Source: Actinocatenispora sera
Lineage (GTDB): Bacteria; Actinomycetota; Actinomycetes; Mycobacteriales; Micromonosporaceae
Assembly (NCBI RefSeq): GCF_018324685.1
Contig: NZ_AP023354.1
Coordinates: 1,860,001 to 1,924,000, forward strand
Reading direction: 5' to 3'
DNA length: 64,000 nucleotides
In this document: positions 9,132 to 17,294 of the stretch, in pieces
Position numbering within the stretch: position 1 is the stretch's first letter
Layout: every line of letters begins with the position of its first letter
Made by a program: the position numbers and the translations under genes
The notes under the pieces: model-generated
What the model saw: the letters and a program-made list of their open reading frames with translations, nothing else
What the model was told of the DNA's origin: nothing
Databases searched by the model: none

Positions 9132-9578
9132 ATGACCGACGTCGACTACGCGCCCCTGCTTGGTACCTCGGCGTTCCGGCTCGGTGTCGTCGGCGCCGTG
9201 GTGACCGAGCGCTTCGCCACCGAGATCGCCGGGTACGACCTGAAGCCGAAGCACGTCGGCGTCCTCGCCCTGCTTGCCTCCGCTCCCGCCACCTCGCAGC
9301 TCGACCTCGCCCGGACGATGGGCGTCGCGCCGAGCCTCATCGTCCGCATCGCCGACCACCTGGAACGCATCGGCGCGGTCGAACGCGTCCGCGACCCCGC
9401 CGACCGCCGGCGCCAGGCGCTCCGGCTCACCCCGCACGGCACCGAGCTGCTGGCCGAATGCACCCGGCTGTCCGAGTCGATGGAGCACGACCTGCTCGCC
9501 GGGCTGAGCGCACCGGACCGCGCCGCCTTCCGTACCGCCCTCGCCCGGGTCGCCACGAACCTCGACCTCCCCAGCTGA
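9132..9578 (+). CDS. MarR-family transcriptional regulator
   Basis: 148-aa winged-helix regulator: helices LDLARTMGVAPSLIVRIADHL (recognition) and a wing containing VRDPADRRRQALRLT, the DxR signature of MarR proteins. The helical dimerisation ends are MDHD-like (ESMEHDLLAGL). I chose the ATG at 9132 over 9123 because a TAGCAT -10 box lies 7 nt upstream, which suits a leaderless mRNA. No obvious target gene is adjacent apart from its own promoter. The downstream DNA is a decayed gene and an insertion sequence, so a partner gene may have been lost. Confidence 0.9.
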   Translation: MTDVDYAPLLGTSAFRLGVVGAVVTERFATEIAGYDLKPKHVGVLALLASAPATSQLDLARTMGVAPSLIVRIADHLERIGAVERVRDPADRRRQALRLTPHGTELLAECTRLSESMEHDLLAGLSAPDRAAFRTALARVATNLDLPS

Positions 9579-9662
9579 CCGCCCCGCCCCGCCCTCGGGC
9601 GACTTGGCCACGGTTCCAGTCATGATGGGCTGATCGCAGAACCCGGCGAACGGGGAGGCGGG

Positions 9663-10100
9663 ATGCGATCGGTCGGTCATCGGGACGCGGTGAAGCTGCT
9701 CGCGCCGGAGCGAAGCCTGCTCGCCGGGCTCGACCGGGCGCTCGGGGACGCGCTGCTCGGCGCCACCCCTGGCCACCGGTGGGCTGGCCAGCCCGGTGCT
9801 CGGCCTGTTCGACGTGAGGGCGGAGGTGCTGAAGCTCGCCGGCCCGTTGCTCGGCCGGCTGTCCGAGCACCTCACCGGCGCCACCCGGTACGACCGCATC
9901 CAGCGCCTGCTCGCCGCGCACACCGTGCCCCGGTGCCGGCGGTGCCCCCTTGGTCGGCCGGCTGGCCGACCTGCTCCTCGGCCCGCGCAGCCACATCGGC
10001 CGAAACCCTGACGGGCCAGCTGGCGCGACCCGGCCGATCGGGGAACGCACGGGTCGGGTCGCAGCGCCGCGGCCCATGCTCGATGCGTACTGGGTGAGCC
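9663..10100 (+). pseudogene. Remnant of an NACHT/NLR-like protein N-terminus (frameshifted)
   Basis: Reading across frames gives a recognisable order. From 9663: VGHRDAVKLLAPERSLLAGL and DRALGDALLGA. After a shift near 9770: GGLASPVLGLFDVRAEVLKL, LLGRLSEHLTGATRYDRIQ and RLLAAHTV (to about 9930). A further shift follows before ADLLLGPRS. From memory this resembles the N-terminal helical (NNH-type) domain of actinobacterial NACHT STAND proteins, which carry a DRALGG...LFDAR...R.QRL.AAHTV pattern. No ATPase domain follows: the coding signal stops and 190 bp later the insertion sequence begins. The family match is an inference without a search. Intact bNACHT proteins act in antiphage defence. Confidence 0.5.
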
Positions 10101-10253
10101 CGTCGAAGACCACTCCGAGTCCGATCCCTGACCCCGCGGACGGGTGGAGTTCCGTTGTGCGACAAGGGATCTGCCAGTCGCTACACCGTGGCTTCATAAT
10201 GACGAAACCGATGCCGACCTTACCCCAACCACCTATTCGCGACCCTTTGCTCT

Positions 10254-10270
10254 GCTTCCTCATAGGAAGC
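10254..10270. repeat. GCTTCCT-CAT-AGGAAGC palindrome, copy 1
   Basis: Perfect 7-bp inverted repeat with a 3-nt centre. Further copies lie at 11728-11744 (one mismatch), 11756-11772 (identical) and 11784-11800 (reverse orientation). The insertion sequence lies between copies 1 and 2; without it, copies 1 and 2 would be about 70 bp apart. Confidence 0.85.
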
Positions 10271-10279
10271 AGACAGAAC

Positions 10280-10287
10280 GGTGCGGG
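10280..10287. repeat. Left copy of 8-bp target-site duplication
   Basis: GGTGCGGG directly before the left inverted repeat. The same octamer follows the right end at 11669-11676. Confidence 0.9.
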
Positions 10288-10314
10288 GGGACTGTAAGAC
10301 GTTCGGTGTAACTC
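10288..10314 (+). repeat. Left terminal inverted repeat of the IS256-family element
   Basis: Begins GGGACTGTAAGACG. It pairs with the reverse complement of 11642-11668 (GGGTCTGTCAAACG), differing at four positions within 27. Confidence 0.88.
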
Positions 10315-10320
10315 CCGATC

Positions 10321-11628
10321 ATGGAAGTGACATCGATGACCGAGATGATGTCTGGTATGGACAACACCGACGATCCGACACGGGCGGCTGGCCTGGGCGG
10401 GCTGGATGAGCAGCTGATTGATCAGCTGGTCGATCGGGCCAAGGCCGGTGGGCTGCAGCTGACCGGGGAGGGCGGGCTGCTGGCGGCGCTGACCAAGCGG
10501 GTGCTGGAGTCGGCGTTGGAGGGCGAGATTACCGACCATCTGGGCTACCAGGCTCACGATCCGGCTGGTCGAGGTAGCGGCAACTCCCGCAACGGCGTCC
10601 GCAGCAAGACCGTGCTCACCGAGGTCGGTCCGGTCGAGCTGGATGTTCCTCGGGACCGCAATGGCAGTTTCGAGCCGAGGATCGTGGCGAAGCGACAGAA
10701 GCGGCTGTCCGGGGTCGATGAGATGGTGATCTCTCTGGCGGCCAAGGGATTGACTACCGGCGAGGTCCAGGCCCATCTGGCTGAGGTGTATGGGGCGCAG
10801 GTGTCACGCCAGACGATCTCCACGATCACCGACAAGGTGATCGAGGGCATGGTCGAGTGGCAGAACCGGCCGCTGGATGCAGTGTATCCGGTGGTGTTCA
10901 TCGACGCTATCCACGTCAAGATCCGTGATGGTCAGGTTGCGAACCGGCCGATCTATGTGGCGCTGGCGGTCACCTGCGAGGGCAACCGTGACATCCTCGG
11001 GCTGTGGGCCGGTGACGGCGGTGAAGGCGCCAAGTACTGGCTGCATGTGCTCACTGAGCTGAAGAACCGGGGCGTGGCCGATGTGTTGATGATGGTCTGC
11101 GACGGGCTGTCCGGGCTACCGGAAGCGATCGCCAGTGTGTGGCCAGCCACGGTGACGCAGACCTGCGTGGTGCACCTGCTGCGCAACAGTTTCCGTTACG
11201 CCGGCCGGCAGCACTTCGACGCTATCGCCAAGGCGCTACGGCCGGTCTACACCGCGCCCACCGAGGCCGCCGCGGCCGAGCGGTTCGCCGAGTTCACCGA
11301 GGCGTGGGGCACCCGATACCCGGCCATCGTCCGGCTCTGGGAACGCGCCTGGGCCGAGTTCGTGCCGTTCCTGGCGTTCGACCCGGAGATCCGGCGGGTG
11401 GTCTGCTCGACCAACGCGATCGAGTCGGTCAACGCCCGGATCCGTCGCGCTGTGCGGGCCCGCGGGCACTTCCCCAACGAACAGGCCGCGCTCAAGTGTG
11501 TCTACATGGCGGTGATGAGCCTGGACCCGACCGGCATCGGACGCAAACGCTGGATGATGCGGTGGAAGCCCGCACTCAACGCGTTCGACATCGCCTTCGA
11601 CGGCCGTCTGGCCGCCGGCAAGAAGTAA
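10321..11628 (+). CDS. IS256-family (Mutator-type) transposase
   Basis: 435-aa DDE transposase. Candidate catalytic residues are Asp195 (VVFIDAIHVK), Asp261 (MMVCDGLSGLPEA) and Glu368 (CSTNAIESVNARIRR), with the family Cys/His block VTQTCVVHLLRNSFRYA between the second and third. The N-terminal part holds the DNA-binding region (HLGYQAHDPAGRGSGNSRNG). The reading frame is intact, so the element may be active. Several in-frame ATGs (10321, 10336) compete and there is no clear ribosome site. It starts only 6 bp inside the left inverted repeat. Confidence 0.95.
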   Translation: MEVTSMTEMMSGMDNTDDPTRAAGLGGLDEQLIDQLVDRAKAGGLQLTGEGGLLAALTKRVLESALEGEITDHLGYQAHDPAGRGSGNSRNGVRSKTVLTEVGPVELDVPRDRNGSFEPRIVAKRQKRLSGVDEMVISLAAKGLTTGEVQAHLAEVYGAQVSRQTISTITDKVIEGMVEWQNRPLDAVYPVVFIDAIHVKIRDGQVANRPIYVALAVTCEGNRDILGLWAGDGGEGAKYWLHVLTELKNRGVADVLMMVCDGLSGLPEAIASVWPATVTQTCVVHLLRNSFRYAGRQHFDAIAKALRPVYTAPTEAAAAERFAEFTEAWGTRYPAIVRLWERAWAEFVPFLAFDPEIRRVVCSTNAIESVNARIRRAVRARGHFPNEQAALKCVYMAVMSLDPTGIGRKRWMMRWKPALNAFDIAFDGRLAAGKK

Positions 11629-11641
11629 CCCACCCAACCCT

Positions 11642-11668
11642 GAGATACACCGAACGTTTGACAGACCC
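11642..11668 (+). repeat. Right terminal inverted repeat of the IS256-family element
   Basis: GAGATACACCGAACG through ACAGACCC; reverse complement of the left end with four differences. Followed by GGTGCGGG (11669-11676), the right copy of the target duplication. Confidence 0.88.
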
Positions 11669-11980
11669 GGTGCGGGCCGGACGTCGGCGCATCCGCACCG
11701 AGCGTCGCACCGACATTCCCTCGCTCTGCTCCCTGAGAGGAAGCAAAGCGGCTCTGCTTCCTCATAGGAAGCACCGTGCCAGCGCTTCCTATGAGGAAGC
11801 AAAGCAAAGGGCTGTGAACAGGGGTGGTGGCCGGGAAGGGCAGAGTTCCGTCGGGCGGCGAGTTCGGCTACTGCGGTGGTGAGGTGCGGTGCGGTAGCAC
11901 GATTGGTGCGACGGAAGGACGACATCCACAGGGCTGTGCATAAGTGGAGCCGCGGTGACGAGGGGCGAGACGATCGACGT
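11669..11980. other. Non-coding stretch after the insertion sequence
   Basis: 312 bp without a convincing gene. It starts with the right target duplication, then holds three copies of the GCTTCCT/AGGAAGC palindrome (11728-11800), then about 180 bp of moderate GC leading into the XRE-like gene. No transposon end or tRNA was seen. Confidence 0.6.
11728..11800. repeat. Cluster of three GCTTCCT/AGGAAGC palindromes
   Basis: Copies at 11728-11744 (GCTCCCT-GAG-AGGAAGC, one mismatch), 11756-11772 (GCTTCCT-CAT-AGGAAGC) and 11784-11800 (GCTTCCT-ATG-AGGAAGC, the inverted form). Flanking bases CTCT before and AAAGC after are also shared. Each can form a small hairpin. Probably a dispersed palindromic repeat family of this genome. 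Confidence 0.8.
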
Positions 11981-12604
11981 ATGAGCGCCTGGGGCACGGA
12001 GAAGAGCCGGCAGTCGAAGGGTCATCCGGACGGCGTCGTGTGCTGGGCGACGGCCCGGCCCAGGCCGTCGGTGACTGCGTTCGTTGCGGGAATCGTGCGC
12101 CGCGTGCGTCGGCTTGGGCGGGCGAGTCAGCGTGAACTCGCGGACGTGGTCGGATTGAGTCCCTCGGTGATCGGTCGGATCGAGACCGGCTCGTACCGAC
12201 TGAGCGTCGAGGTGTTCGATCGGATCCTCGCCACGGTGGGGCTGCACCTGAGCGTGCTGGACGATGAGGGTCGGCTGGTGCTGCCGATGCAGGTGTGGGA
12301 CGACACCCGCGACGGTGCCGGACGACGCTACCCTGCCCATCTCGACACGATCCTGGATCCTGTCGCCGGAGAATGGTGGGGCGACATCTACGGGCTGGCG
12401 CGGCCGCCGGAGACGTTTCATAGGGACCCGCAGCGGCGGGAGGCGCAGCGGCGTCGCAGCCAGTGGGAGGTGCGGGTCGCGCAGTATCGGTTCGATCCGC
12501 CTCCTCCCGATCCCCTGCACGATCCCGGCTGGCAGCATCGCACGGCGTGGCGCCGAGGCGCCTGGGCGGATGCGCGGATCAGGCGGTGCGGCGGGATTCG
12601 ATGA
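11981..12604 (+). CDS. XRE-type helix-turn-helix DNA-binding protein
   Basis: 207 aa. An XRE helix-turn-helix lies near residues 27-75 (RRLGRASQRELADVVGLSPSVIGRIETGSYRL). The rest is Trp/Arg-rich with no recognised domain and no membrane segment. The ATG at 11981 fits; an in-frame extension upstream lacks a convincing start. The gene overlaps the 3' end of the convergent GNAT gene by 26 bp. The target is unknown. Its proximity to the insertion sequence and repeats suggests accessory DNA. Confidence 0.7.
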   Translation: MSAWGTEKSRQSKGHPDGVVCWATARPRPSVTAFVAGIVRRVRRLGRASQRELADVVGLSPSVIGRIETGSYRLSVEVFDRILATVGLHLSVLDDEGRLVLPMQVWDDTRDGAGRRYPAHLDTILDPVAGEWWGDIYGLARPPETFHRDPQRREAQRRRSQWEVRVAQYRFDPPPPDPLHDPGWQHRTAWRRGAWADARIRRCGGIR

Positions 12605-13592
12605 CGGCGGAGACCGGGGCCTCGTAGTCGTACCAGCGGCGGTGCGGGCGGAAGCCGAGTTCGGCGTTGACCCGCAGCATCTGCTCGTCACCGACCGGCT
12701 GCCAGGTCTGCACCGTGGCGACCTGCCGTTCGGCCGTACGCAGCGCGAGCAGCAGCCGGGCCTTCATGGTCAGCCCGAGCCCGTAGCCACGATGCTCCGG
12801 CACCACGATCGTGTCGTACTGGTCGGCGCGGTCCGGGCGGTGGGCCGGGACGACGAGCTCGGTGAGGCCGGCGACCTCGCCGCTGGCGGTGTGGATGGCG
12901 ACGGTGACGTAGGGCCGCAGCCCGCGGGCCCGCAGGGTACGCAGGCTGTCCCGGATCCGGTCGGCCTCGAAGCCGGCGTGCCATTCGACGTCGGCGACCG
13001 GGGTGTGCCGGGTGATCAGCTTGGCGTCGGCGTACGAGGCGAGCAGCGTTTCCGGTGGCCCGTCGGGGAAGTGCTCGATGTGGTAGCCGGCGCCGATCCG
13101 GCCGGACTTCTCCGTCACCGCATCCCAGTCTACTGTGGACAGTGAGAGCAGGCTGCTCTCCTCGACCACCGTCGGCCGGAACCCGTGCGCGGCGTAGAAG
13201 TCGACGGTCGGGGTGCCCTCGACGATCTCGGTGCTGATCAGCTCGCGGTCGTGCGCGGCGGCGTGCCGGGCCGCGGCCGCGAGCAGCTCGCCGCCGACGC
13301 CACGCCGGCGGTGGGACGGCTCGGTGAACAGTTCGATCACCGCGGTACCGGTCATGTCGTAGCCGAGCAGGTTCTCCCCGACGTACCCGATCAGCTCGCC
13401 GTGGTCCTCGGCCAGCCAGGCGGCGCGCCGTTCGTTCGGCATCGTGGCGGACAGGTAGTCGCGCAGCCGGTCGCGCCGCCACGGCGGTTCGCCGGGCACG
13501 TCGGCGGCGATGGCCGCGTTGTACACCCGCAGCCACGCGTCGATCTCCGCGTCCGACGCGGTGGCCGGCGCCCACTCTCTGATCCGCACCAC
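12579..13592 (-). CDS. GNAT-family N-acetyltransferase, two tandem GNAT folds
   Basis: 337 aa. The N-terminal GNAT domain (about 1-155) carries the acetyl-CoA loop EPSHRRRGVGGELL. A second GNAT-like half (about 165-337) has VVPEHRGYGLGLTMKARLL. This tandem arrangement is common in actinobacterial acetyltransferases; the substrate (small amine or antibiotic) cannot be told from sequence. GTG starts at 13592 and 13589 compete. The 3' end overlaps the convergent XRE gene. Confidence 0.85.
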   Translation of the reverse strand: MVRIREWAPATASDAEIDAWLRVYNAAIAADVPGEPPWRRDRLRDYLSATMPNERRAAWLAEDHGELIGYVGENLLGYDMTGTAVIELFTEPSHRRRGVGGELLAAAARHAAAHDRELISTEIVEGTPTVDFYAAHGFRPTVVEESSLLSLSTVDWDAVTEKSGRIGAGYHIEHFPDGPPETLLASYADAKLITRHTPVADVEWHAGFEADRIRDSLRTLRARGLRPYVTVAIHTASGEVAGLTELVVPAHRPDRADQYDTIVVPEHRGYGLGLTMKARLLLALRTAERQVATVQTWQPVGDEQMLRVNAELGFRPHRRWYDYEAPVSAVIESRRTA

Positions 13593-13705
13593 TCCTGCCT
13601 ACCCGATGGGGGAGTCCGTGCGCGAGTGTGTGCGGCGAGTTATTTTGCTGTCGGGGCGATCAGTCATTCGGACATACTACGTGAAATGTCCGTTGATGGG
13701 TCGGA

Positions 13706-14500
13706 TCACAGCCGCCCGGACTCGATGATGCGCTGCAGGAACTGCCGGGTACGCGGCTGCTGCGGGTCGCCGAGCACCTCGGCCGGCGTGCCCTGCTCCA
13801 GGATCCGCCCCTCGGACAGGAAGCAGACCCGGTCGGCCACCTGCTTGGCGAACCCCATCTCGTGCGTGGCGAGCAGCATCGTCATGCCGTCCGACTTCAG
13901 GTCGCGCACCATCGTGAGGACCTCGCCGACCAGCTCGGGGTCGAGCGCCGAGGTCACCTCGTCGAGTAGCAGCAACCGCGGCGAGTTGACCAGTGCCCGG
14001 ACGATCGCGACCCGCTGCTGCTGCCCGCCGGACAGCCGGTCGGGGTACTCCCTGGCCTTGTCGGCGAGCCCGACCCGGGACAGCCAGGCCATCGCCCGCT
14101 CCTCGGCCTGCGCGCGCACCACCCGGTGCACCCGGCGCGGCGCCAGCGTCACGTTGTCCAGCACGCTCAGGTGCGGGAACAGGTTGTACGACTGGAAGAC
14201 CAGCCCGATGCGCTGCCGCACCCGGTCCGGGTTGATCCGCGGGTCGGTGATGTGCTCGCCGTCCAGGTGGATCGTGCCGTCGTCGACGTCCTCCAGCAGG
14301 TTGACGCACCGCAGCAGCGTCGACTTGCCCGAGCCGGACGCGCCGATCAGCACCACGACCTCGTGCTCGGCCACGTCCAGGTCGAACCCGGCGAGCACCT
14401 CGGTGGAACCGAACCGCTTCCGCACCCCGGCGCAGGACAGCACCGGCGCGTCGGCCCCGGCGGCAGCCTGGCCGGCCGGTTCGCGTCGTACGGTGCTCAT
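13706..14500 (-). CDS. Polar amino-acid ABC transporter, ATP-binding protein
   Basis: 264-aa ATPase of a GlnQ/HisP-type importer. Walker A is GASGSGKSTLLRC, the signature LSGGQQQRVAIVRAL, Walker B LLLLDEVTSALDP and the switch His lies in LATHEMGF. The ATG at 14500 overlaps the permease stop (ATGA). With the permease and binding protein on the same strand it forms a three-gene operon transcribed binding protein, permease, ATPase. Confidence 0.94.
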   Translation of the reverse strand: MSTVRREPAGQAAAGADAPVLSCAGVRKRFGSTEVLAGFDLDVAEHEVVVLIGASGSGKSTLLRCVNLLEDVDDGTIHLDGEHITDPRINPDRVRQRIGLVFQSYNLFPHLSVLDNVTLAPRRVHRVVRAQAEERAMAWLSRVGLADKAREYPDRLSGGQQQRVAIVRALVNSPRLLLLDEVTSALDPELVGEVLTMVRDLKSDGMTMLLATHEMGFAKQVADRVCFLSEGRILEQGTPAEVLGDPQQPRTRQFLQRIIESGRL

Positions 14501-15357
14501 GCGGCACCGTCCGCGCTCTGGCGGCGGGCGGAGCGCAGCGTCACCCAGTCGGTCACCGCGATCAGCGGGATCGCCATCAGCACGAACAGCGCGCCGGCGA
14601 CGATGTACGGGGTGAAGTTGTAGTGCTCGGCGACGCCGATCTGCGCGGCCCGGATCGCGTCGATCGGCCCGGCCAGCGAGATCAGCCCTACGTCCTTCTG
14701 CATCGACACCACGTCGTTGAGCAGCGGTGGCGTGACCCGCCGGACCGCCTGCGGCAGCACCACGAACCGCATCGTCTGCCGGTACGACAGCCCCAGCGAC
14801 CGGGCCGCCGCGCGCTGCGACGGGTGTACCGACTCGATGCCGGCCCGGAACACCTCGGCCATGTAGGCGCCGTAGGTGATCACCAGCGCGATCCCGCCCA
14901 GCACCACGACCGACGGGGTACCGGCGAGGCGCAGCCCGGGCACGCCGAGCGTCAGCACGTACAGCACGATGATCAGCGGCGCGCCGCGGAACGAGTACGT
15001 GTAGCCGATCGCGAGCGCCCGGAACGGGAAGAACACCGGCCCGCGCAGGGTGCGCAGCACCGCGATCAGCAGTCCGAGGATCAGCGCGCCGATCGTGCAG
15101 CACACCAGCAGCCGGATGTTGAGCCACAGCCCGACCAGGATGTCCGGCAACGTCTCGGCGGCGACCTTGGGGTCGAAGAACGACTCGCGGACCCGGTCGA
15201 AGCCCGGCGCACCGGTGATCGCGACGGTCAGGACCAGCCCGAGCGCCACCGTGGACCCGGCCGCGACCAGCACCGACTTCACCGTCTGCCGGCGCCGGTA
15301 CGCGAGCCGGCCCAGCTGCACCTCGCTCGGTGCCGGTGCGGCGGCGGTACCGGTCAT
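14497..15357 (-). CDS. Polar amino-acid ABC transporter permease
   Basis: 286-aa HisM/GlnP-type membrane permease with about five hydrophobic segments. The coupling motif EVFRAGIESVHPSQRAAARS matches the conserved EAA loop. The N-terminus is cytoplasmic and about 30 residues long. Its ATG overlaps the stop of the binding-protein gene (ATGA) and its stop overlaps the ATPase start, so all three are translationally coupled. Confidence 0.93.
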   Translation of the reverse strand: MTGTAAAPAPSEVQLGRLAYRRRQTVKSVLVAAGSTVALGLVLTVAITGAPGFDRVRESFFDPKVAAETLPDILVGLWLNIRLLVCCTIGALILGLLIAVLRTLRGPVFFPFRALAIGYTYSFRGAPLIIVLYVLTLGVPGLRLAGTPSVVVLGGIALVITYGAYMAEVFRAGIESVHPSQRAAARSLGLSYRQTMRFVVLPQAVRRVTPPLLNDVVSMQKDVGLISLAGPIDAIRAAQIGVAEHYNFTPYIVAGALFVLMAIPLIAVTDWVTLRSARRQSADGAA

Positions 15358-16265
15358 TTCAGCTCCGGCGCGCCCGCGGTGTCGGCCAGCCACTTCTTCT
15401 GCAGCGCGGCGAGCGTCCCGTCGGACTGCAGAGCATCCACCGCCTTCGACACGCAGGCGGTCAGCGGCGAGTCCTTGTCCAGCACGATGCCGAACTGCTC
15501 GGGCTTGCCGGACAGCTTCGGCAGCTGGCCGACGATCGTGCTGCCCTTGATCTCCGCGGTGACCGCGAACGCGGTGGGCAGGTCGACGACCAGGCCGTCG
15601 ATCTGCCCGTTCTGCAGCGCCTTCTTGGCATCGTCGTTGTTGTTGAACACCTGCGGCTTGACGCTGGGCTTGACCGACTCGGTGATCGCCTGGTAGCTCG
15701 TGGTGCCGACCTGCGCGCCGAGCTTGGCGTTCTTCAGCGCGGCCACCGAGGTCGCCTTGGCGATCTTCGACGACGACAGCGCGACCACCGTCTGCCGCAC
15801 GTCGTAGTACGGCGAGGAGAAGTCGACCGCCTTGCGCCGCTCCGGCGAGATGGAGAACTCGTTGATGTCCATGTCGTACTGCTTGGGGCCGGGGGCGATC
15901 GCGGTGTTGAACGACACCACGATCCACGTCACCTTGTCCTTGGCGTACCCGAGCTTGTCGGCGACCGCGTACGCGACGGCCGACTCGTAGCCCTTGCCGT
16001 TGGCCGGCTTGTTGTCGATGAACCACGGCGGGTACGCCGGCTTGTCGGTGGCGACGGTCAGCGTGCCCTTCGTCTTGGTGGCGAGCCCATCCGGCGTGCA
16101 GGACGCCGCCTTGGCCGAGGACTTCGACGAACCGGAGTCCGAACTCTGCGGTGCGCAGCCGGCGCCGACGGCGGCCAGCGTGACGGCACCGGCGACGGCA
16201 AGGGCCGCAGCCGGTACGCGGGATTCCGAAACGCGCCCTGGGACGCGGCGCGAGCGTGAAGACAT
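15354..16265 (-). CDS. Polar amino-acid ABC transporter, substrate-binding lipoprotein
   Basis: 303-aa extracellular solute-binding protein of family 3. The signal peptide ends in the lipobox VGAGC (Cys about residue 37), then a Ser-rich linker. The mature part begins GTLTVATDKPAYPPWF and includes DMDINEFSISPERRKAVDFS, the ligand-binding loop of the family. The preferred amino acid is not determined. A TATGCT -10 box lies exactly 6 nt before the ATG and there is no Shine-Dalgarno, so the operon mRNA is probably leaderless. Confidence 0.92.
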   Translation of the reverse strand: MSSRSRRVPGRVSESRVPAAALAVAGAVTLAAVGAGCAPQSSDSGSSKSSAKAASCTPDGLATKTKGTLTVATDKPAYPPWFIDNKPANGKGYESAVAYAVADKLGYAKDKVTWIVVSFNTAIAPGPKQYDMDINEFSISPERRKAVDFSSPYYDVRQTVVALSSSKIAKATSVAALKNAKLGAQVGTTSYQAITESVKPSVKPQVFNNNDDAKKALQNGQIDGLVVDLPTAFAVTAEIKGSTIVGQLPKLSGKPEQFGIVLDKDSPLTACVSKAVDALQSDGTLAALQKKWLADTAGAPELK

Positions 16266-16271
16266 GCCGGA

Positions 16272-16277
16272 AGCATA
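16272..16277 (-). promoter_or_regulatory. -10 box of leaderless amino-acid transporter operon
   Basis: TATGCT on the minus strand, 6 nt from the ATG at 16265. No good -35 was found. Confidence 0.5.
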
Positions 16278-16347
16278 AGTGAGCTGCGCCGATGGCTGGT
16301 CCAGGCGGTGCTCGGTACCGCCAGGTGGGCGGATGCCCGAATGTTGC

Positions 16348-17208
16348 TCAGCCCTGCTGGCTGGCCACCCCGTAGGCGTCGGCCGCCGCGTAGACGTCCG
16401 AGGCGTACTTGTCGAGGTTGTTGTACGAGTGGATGGCCTGCCACCAGCCCGTGCCGGTCGACAGATCGTGGCCGTCCGCGCACAGGTAGCGGGCCGCGGA
16501 CAGTGCCGCGTCGTTGATGTCCTGCGGGTCGGCAACGTCGTCGTCGTCCGCGTCGGTGCCCCACTTGGTCCAGGTACCGGGCAGGAACTGCATCGGGCCG
16601 ACGGCCCGGTCGTACACCGTGTCGCTGTCCAGCGCGCCCTTGTCGGTGTCCTTGATCAGCTTGTCGCCGCGGGCGCCGTTCAGCGGCGGGCCGTAGATCG
16701 GCGGGACCGCCTTGCCGTCGGGGGTCAGCTGGGAGCTGCCGTGCGTGCCGTGGTTCGACTCGATCTTGCCGATGCCGGCCAGCGTGGTCCAGCTCAGGTG
16801 ACAGCCCGGGGTGGCCTGCGCGGTGACCACCTGGGCGTACCCGTACGCCTGCAGGGCGACCTGCGAGATGCCGAGCCTGGTCAGGTTGTGCGCCCAGGAC
16901 GACACGGTGGCCGGCCCGGAGGACGGGGCGGCGCTGCTGGACGGCGACGGGGTGTCGCTGGGCTGGCCGAGCGGTCCGCCGCCGGGCAGTCCACCGGCGG
17001 GGGCCGGGCTGGTCGACGTGGCGGGGCCGGCCACCTTCTTGGCCGGACCGTCGTGCGCGGTCAGCGTGGGCACGACGTAGCCGCCCACCGTGCCGACGGC
17101 GCCGATGACGGCGACCGCGGCGAGACCGGTCAGGCCGAGCCGTACCGCTGGCCGGCGCCAGCCGGACCAGCGGAGAATGTGCAGCGAGGGGAGTGCAAGC
17201 CGTACCAC
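16348..17208 (-). CDS. Lytic murein transglycosylase-like secreted/membrane protein
   Basis: 286 aa. One N-terminal hydrophobic segment (LTGLAAVAVIGAVGTVGGYVV), then a Pro/Ser/Gly-rich linker, then an SLT-type domain. The domain carries the catalytic-type Glu in LAGIGKIESNHGTHGSSQL, and downstream GPMQFLPGTW and DINDAALSAARYLC as in SLT_2/MltB-like proteins. It likely cleaves peptidoglycan glycan strands at the outer face of the membrane. I chose the GTG at 17208 because TTGAGC-N17-CATACT ends 7 nt upstream. A longer reading from a TTG at 17244 would lie on top of that promoter. Confidence 0.88.
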   Translation of the reverse strand: MVRLALPSLHILRWSGWRRPAVRLGLTGLAAVAVIGAVGTVGGYVVPTLTAHDGPAKKVAGPATSTSPAPAGGLPGGGPLGQPSDTPSPSSSAAPSSGPATVSSWAHNLTRLGISQVALQAYGYAQVVTAQATPGCHLSWTTLAGIGKIESNHGTHGSSQLTPDGKAVPPIYGPPLNGARGDKLIKDTDKGALDSDTVYDRAVGPMQFLPGTWTKWGTDADDDDVADPQDINDAALSAARYLCADGHDLSTGTGWWQAIHSYNNLDKYASDVYAAADAYGVASQQG

Positions 17209-17215
17209 GACGTCG

Positions 17216-17244
17216 AGTATGTCGGGTCCTTCCGGCACGCTCAA
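17216..17244 (-). promoter_or_regulatory. Promoter of the transglycosylase gene
   Basis: Minus strand TTGAGC (17244-17239), 17-bp spacer, CATACT (17221-17216), then 7 nt to the GTG at 17208. This is a leaderless arrangement. Confidence 0.5.
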
Positions 17245-17294
17245 CCGGTACTGTCGATTGCTTGCCTCGGTCCGACCGGAAGGATGTGCCCGTC

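Larger units (their letters stand above)
10288..11668 (+). mobile_element. Complete IS256-family insertion sequence, 1381 bp
   Basis: One transposase gene bounded by 27-bp imperfect inverted repeats (10288-10314 and 11642-11668, about 23 of 27 matching, sharing the core ACGTTCGGTGTA). Both ends are flanked by the identical octamer GGTGCGGG, the 8-bp duplication typical of IS256. Intact ends, an intact gene and a perfect duplication indicate a recent insertion. Its GC content looks lower than that of neighbouring genes. Confidence 0.95.

Noticed and set aside
11876-11980. N-terminal extension of the XRE-like protein
   Set aside because: These 35 codons lack a ribosome site and their composition differs from the rest; the ATG at 11981 is preferred.
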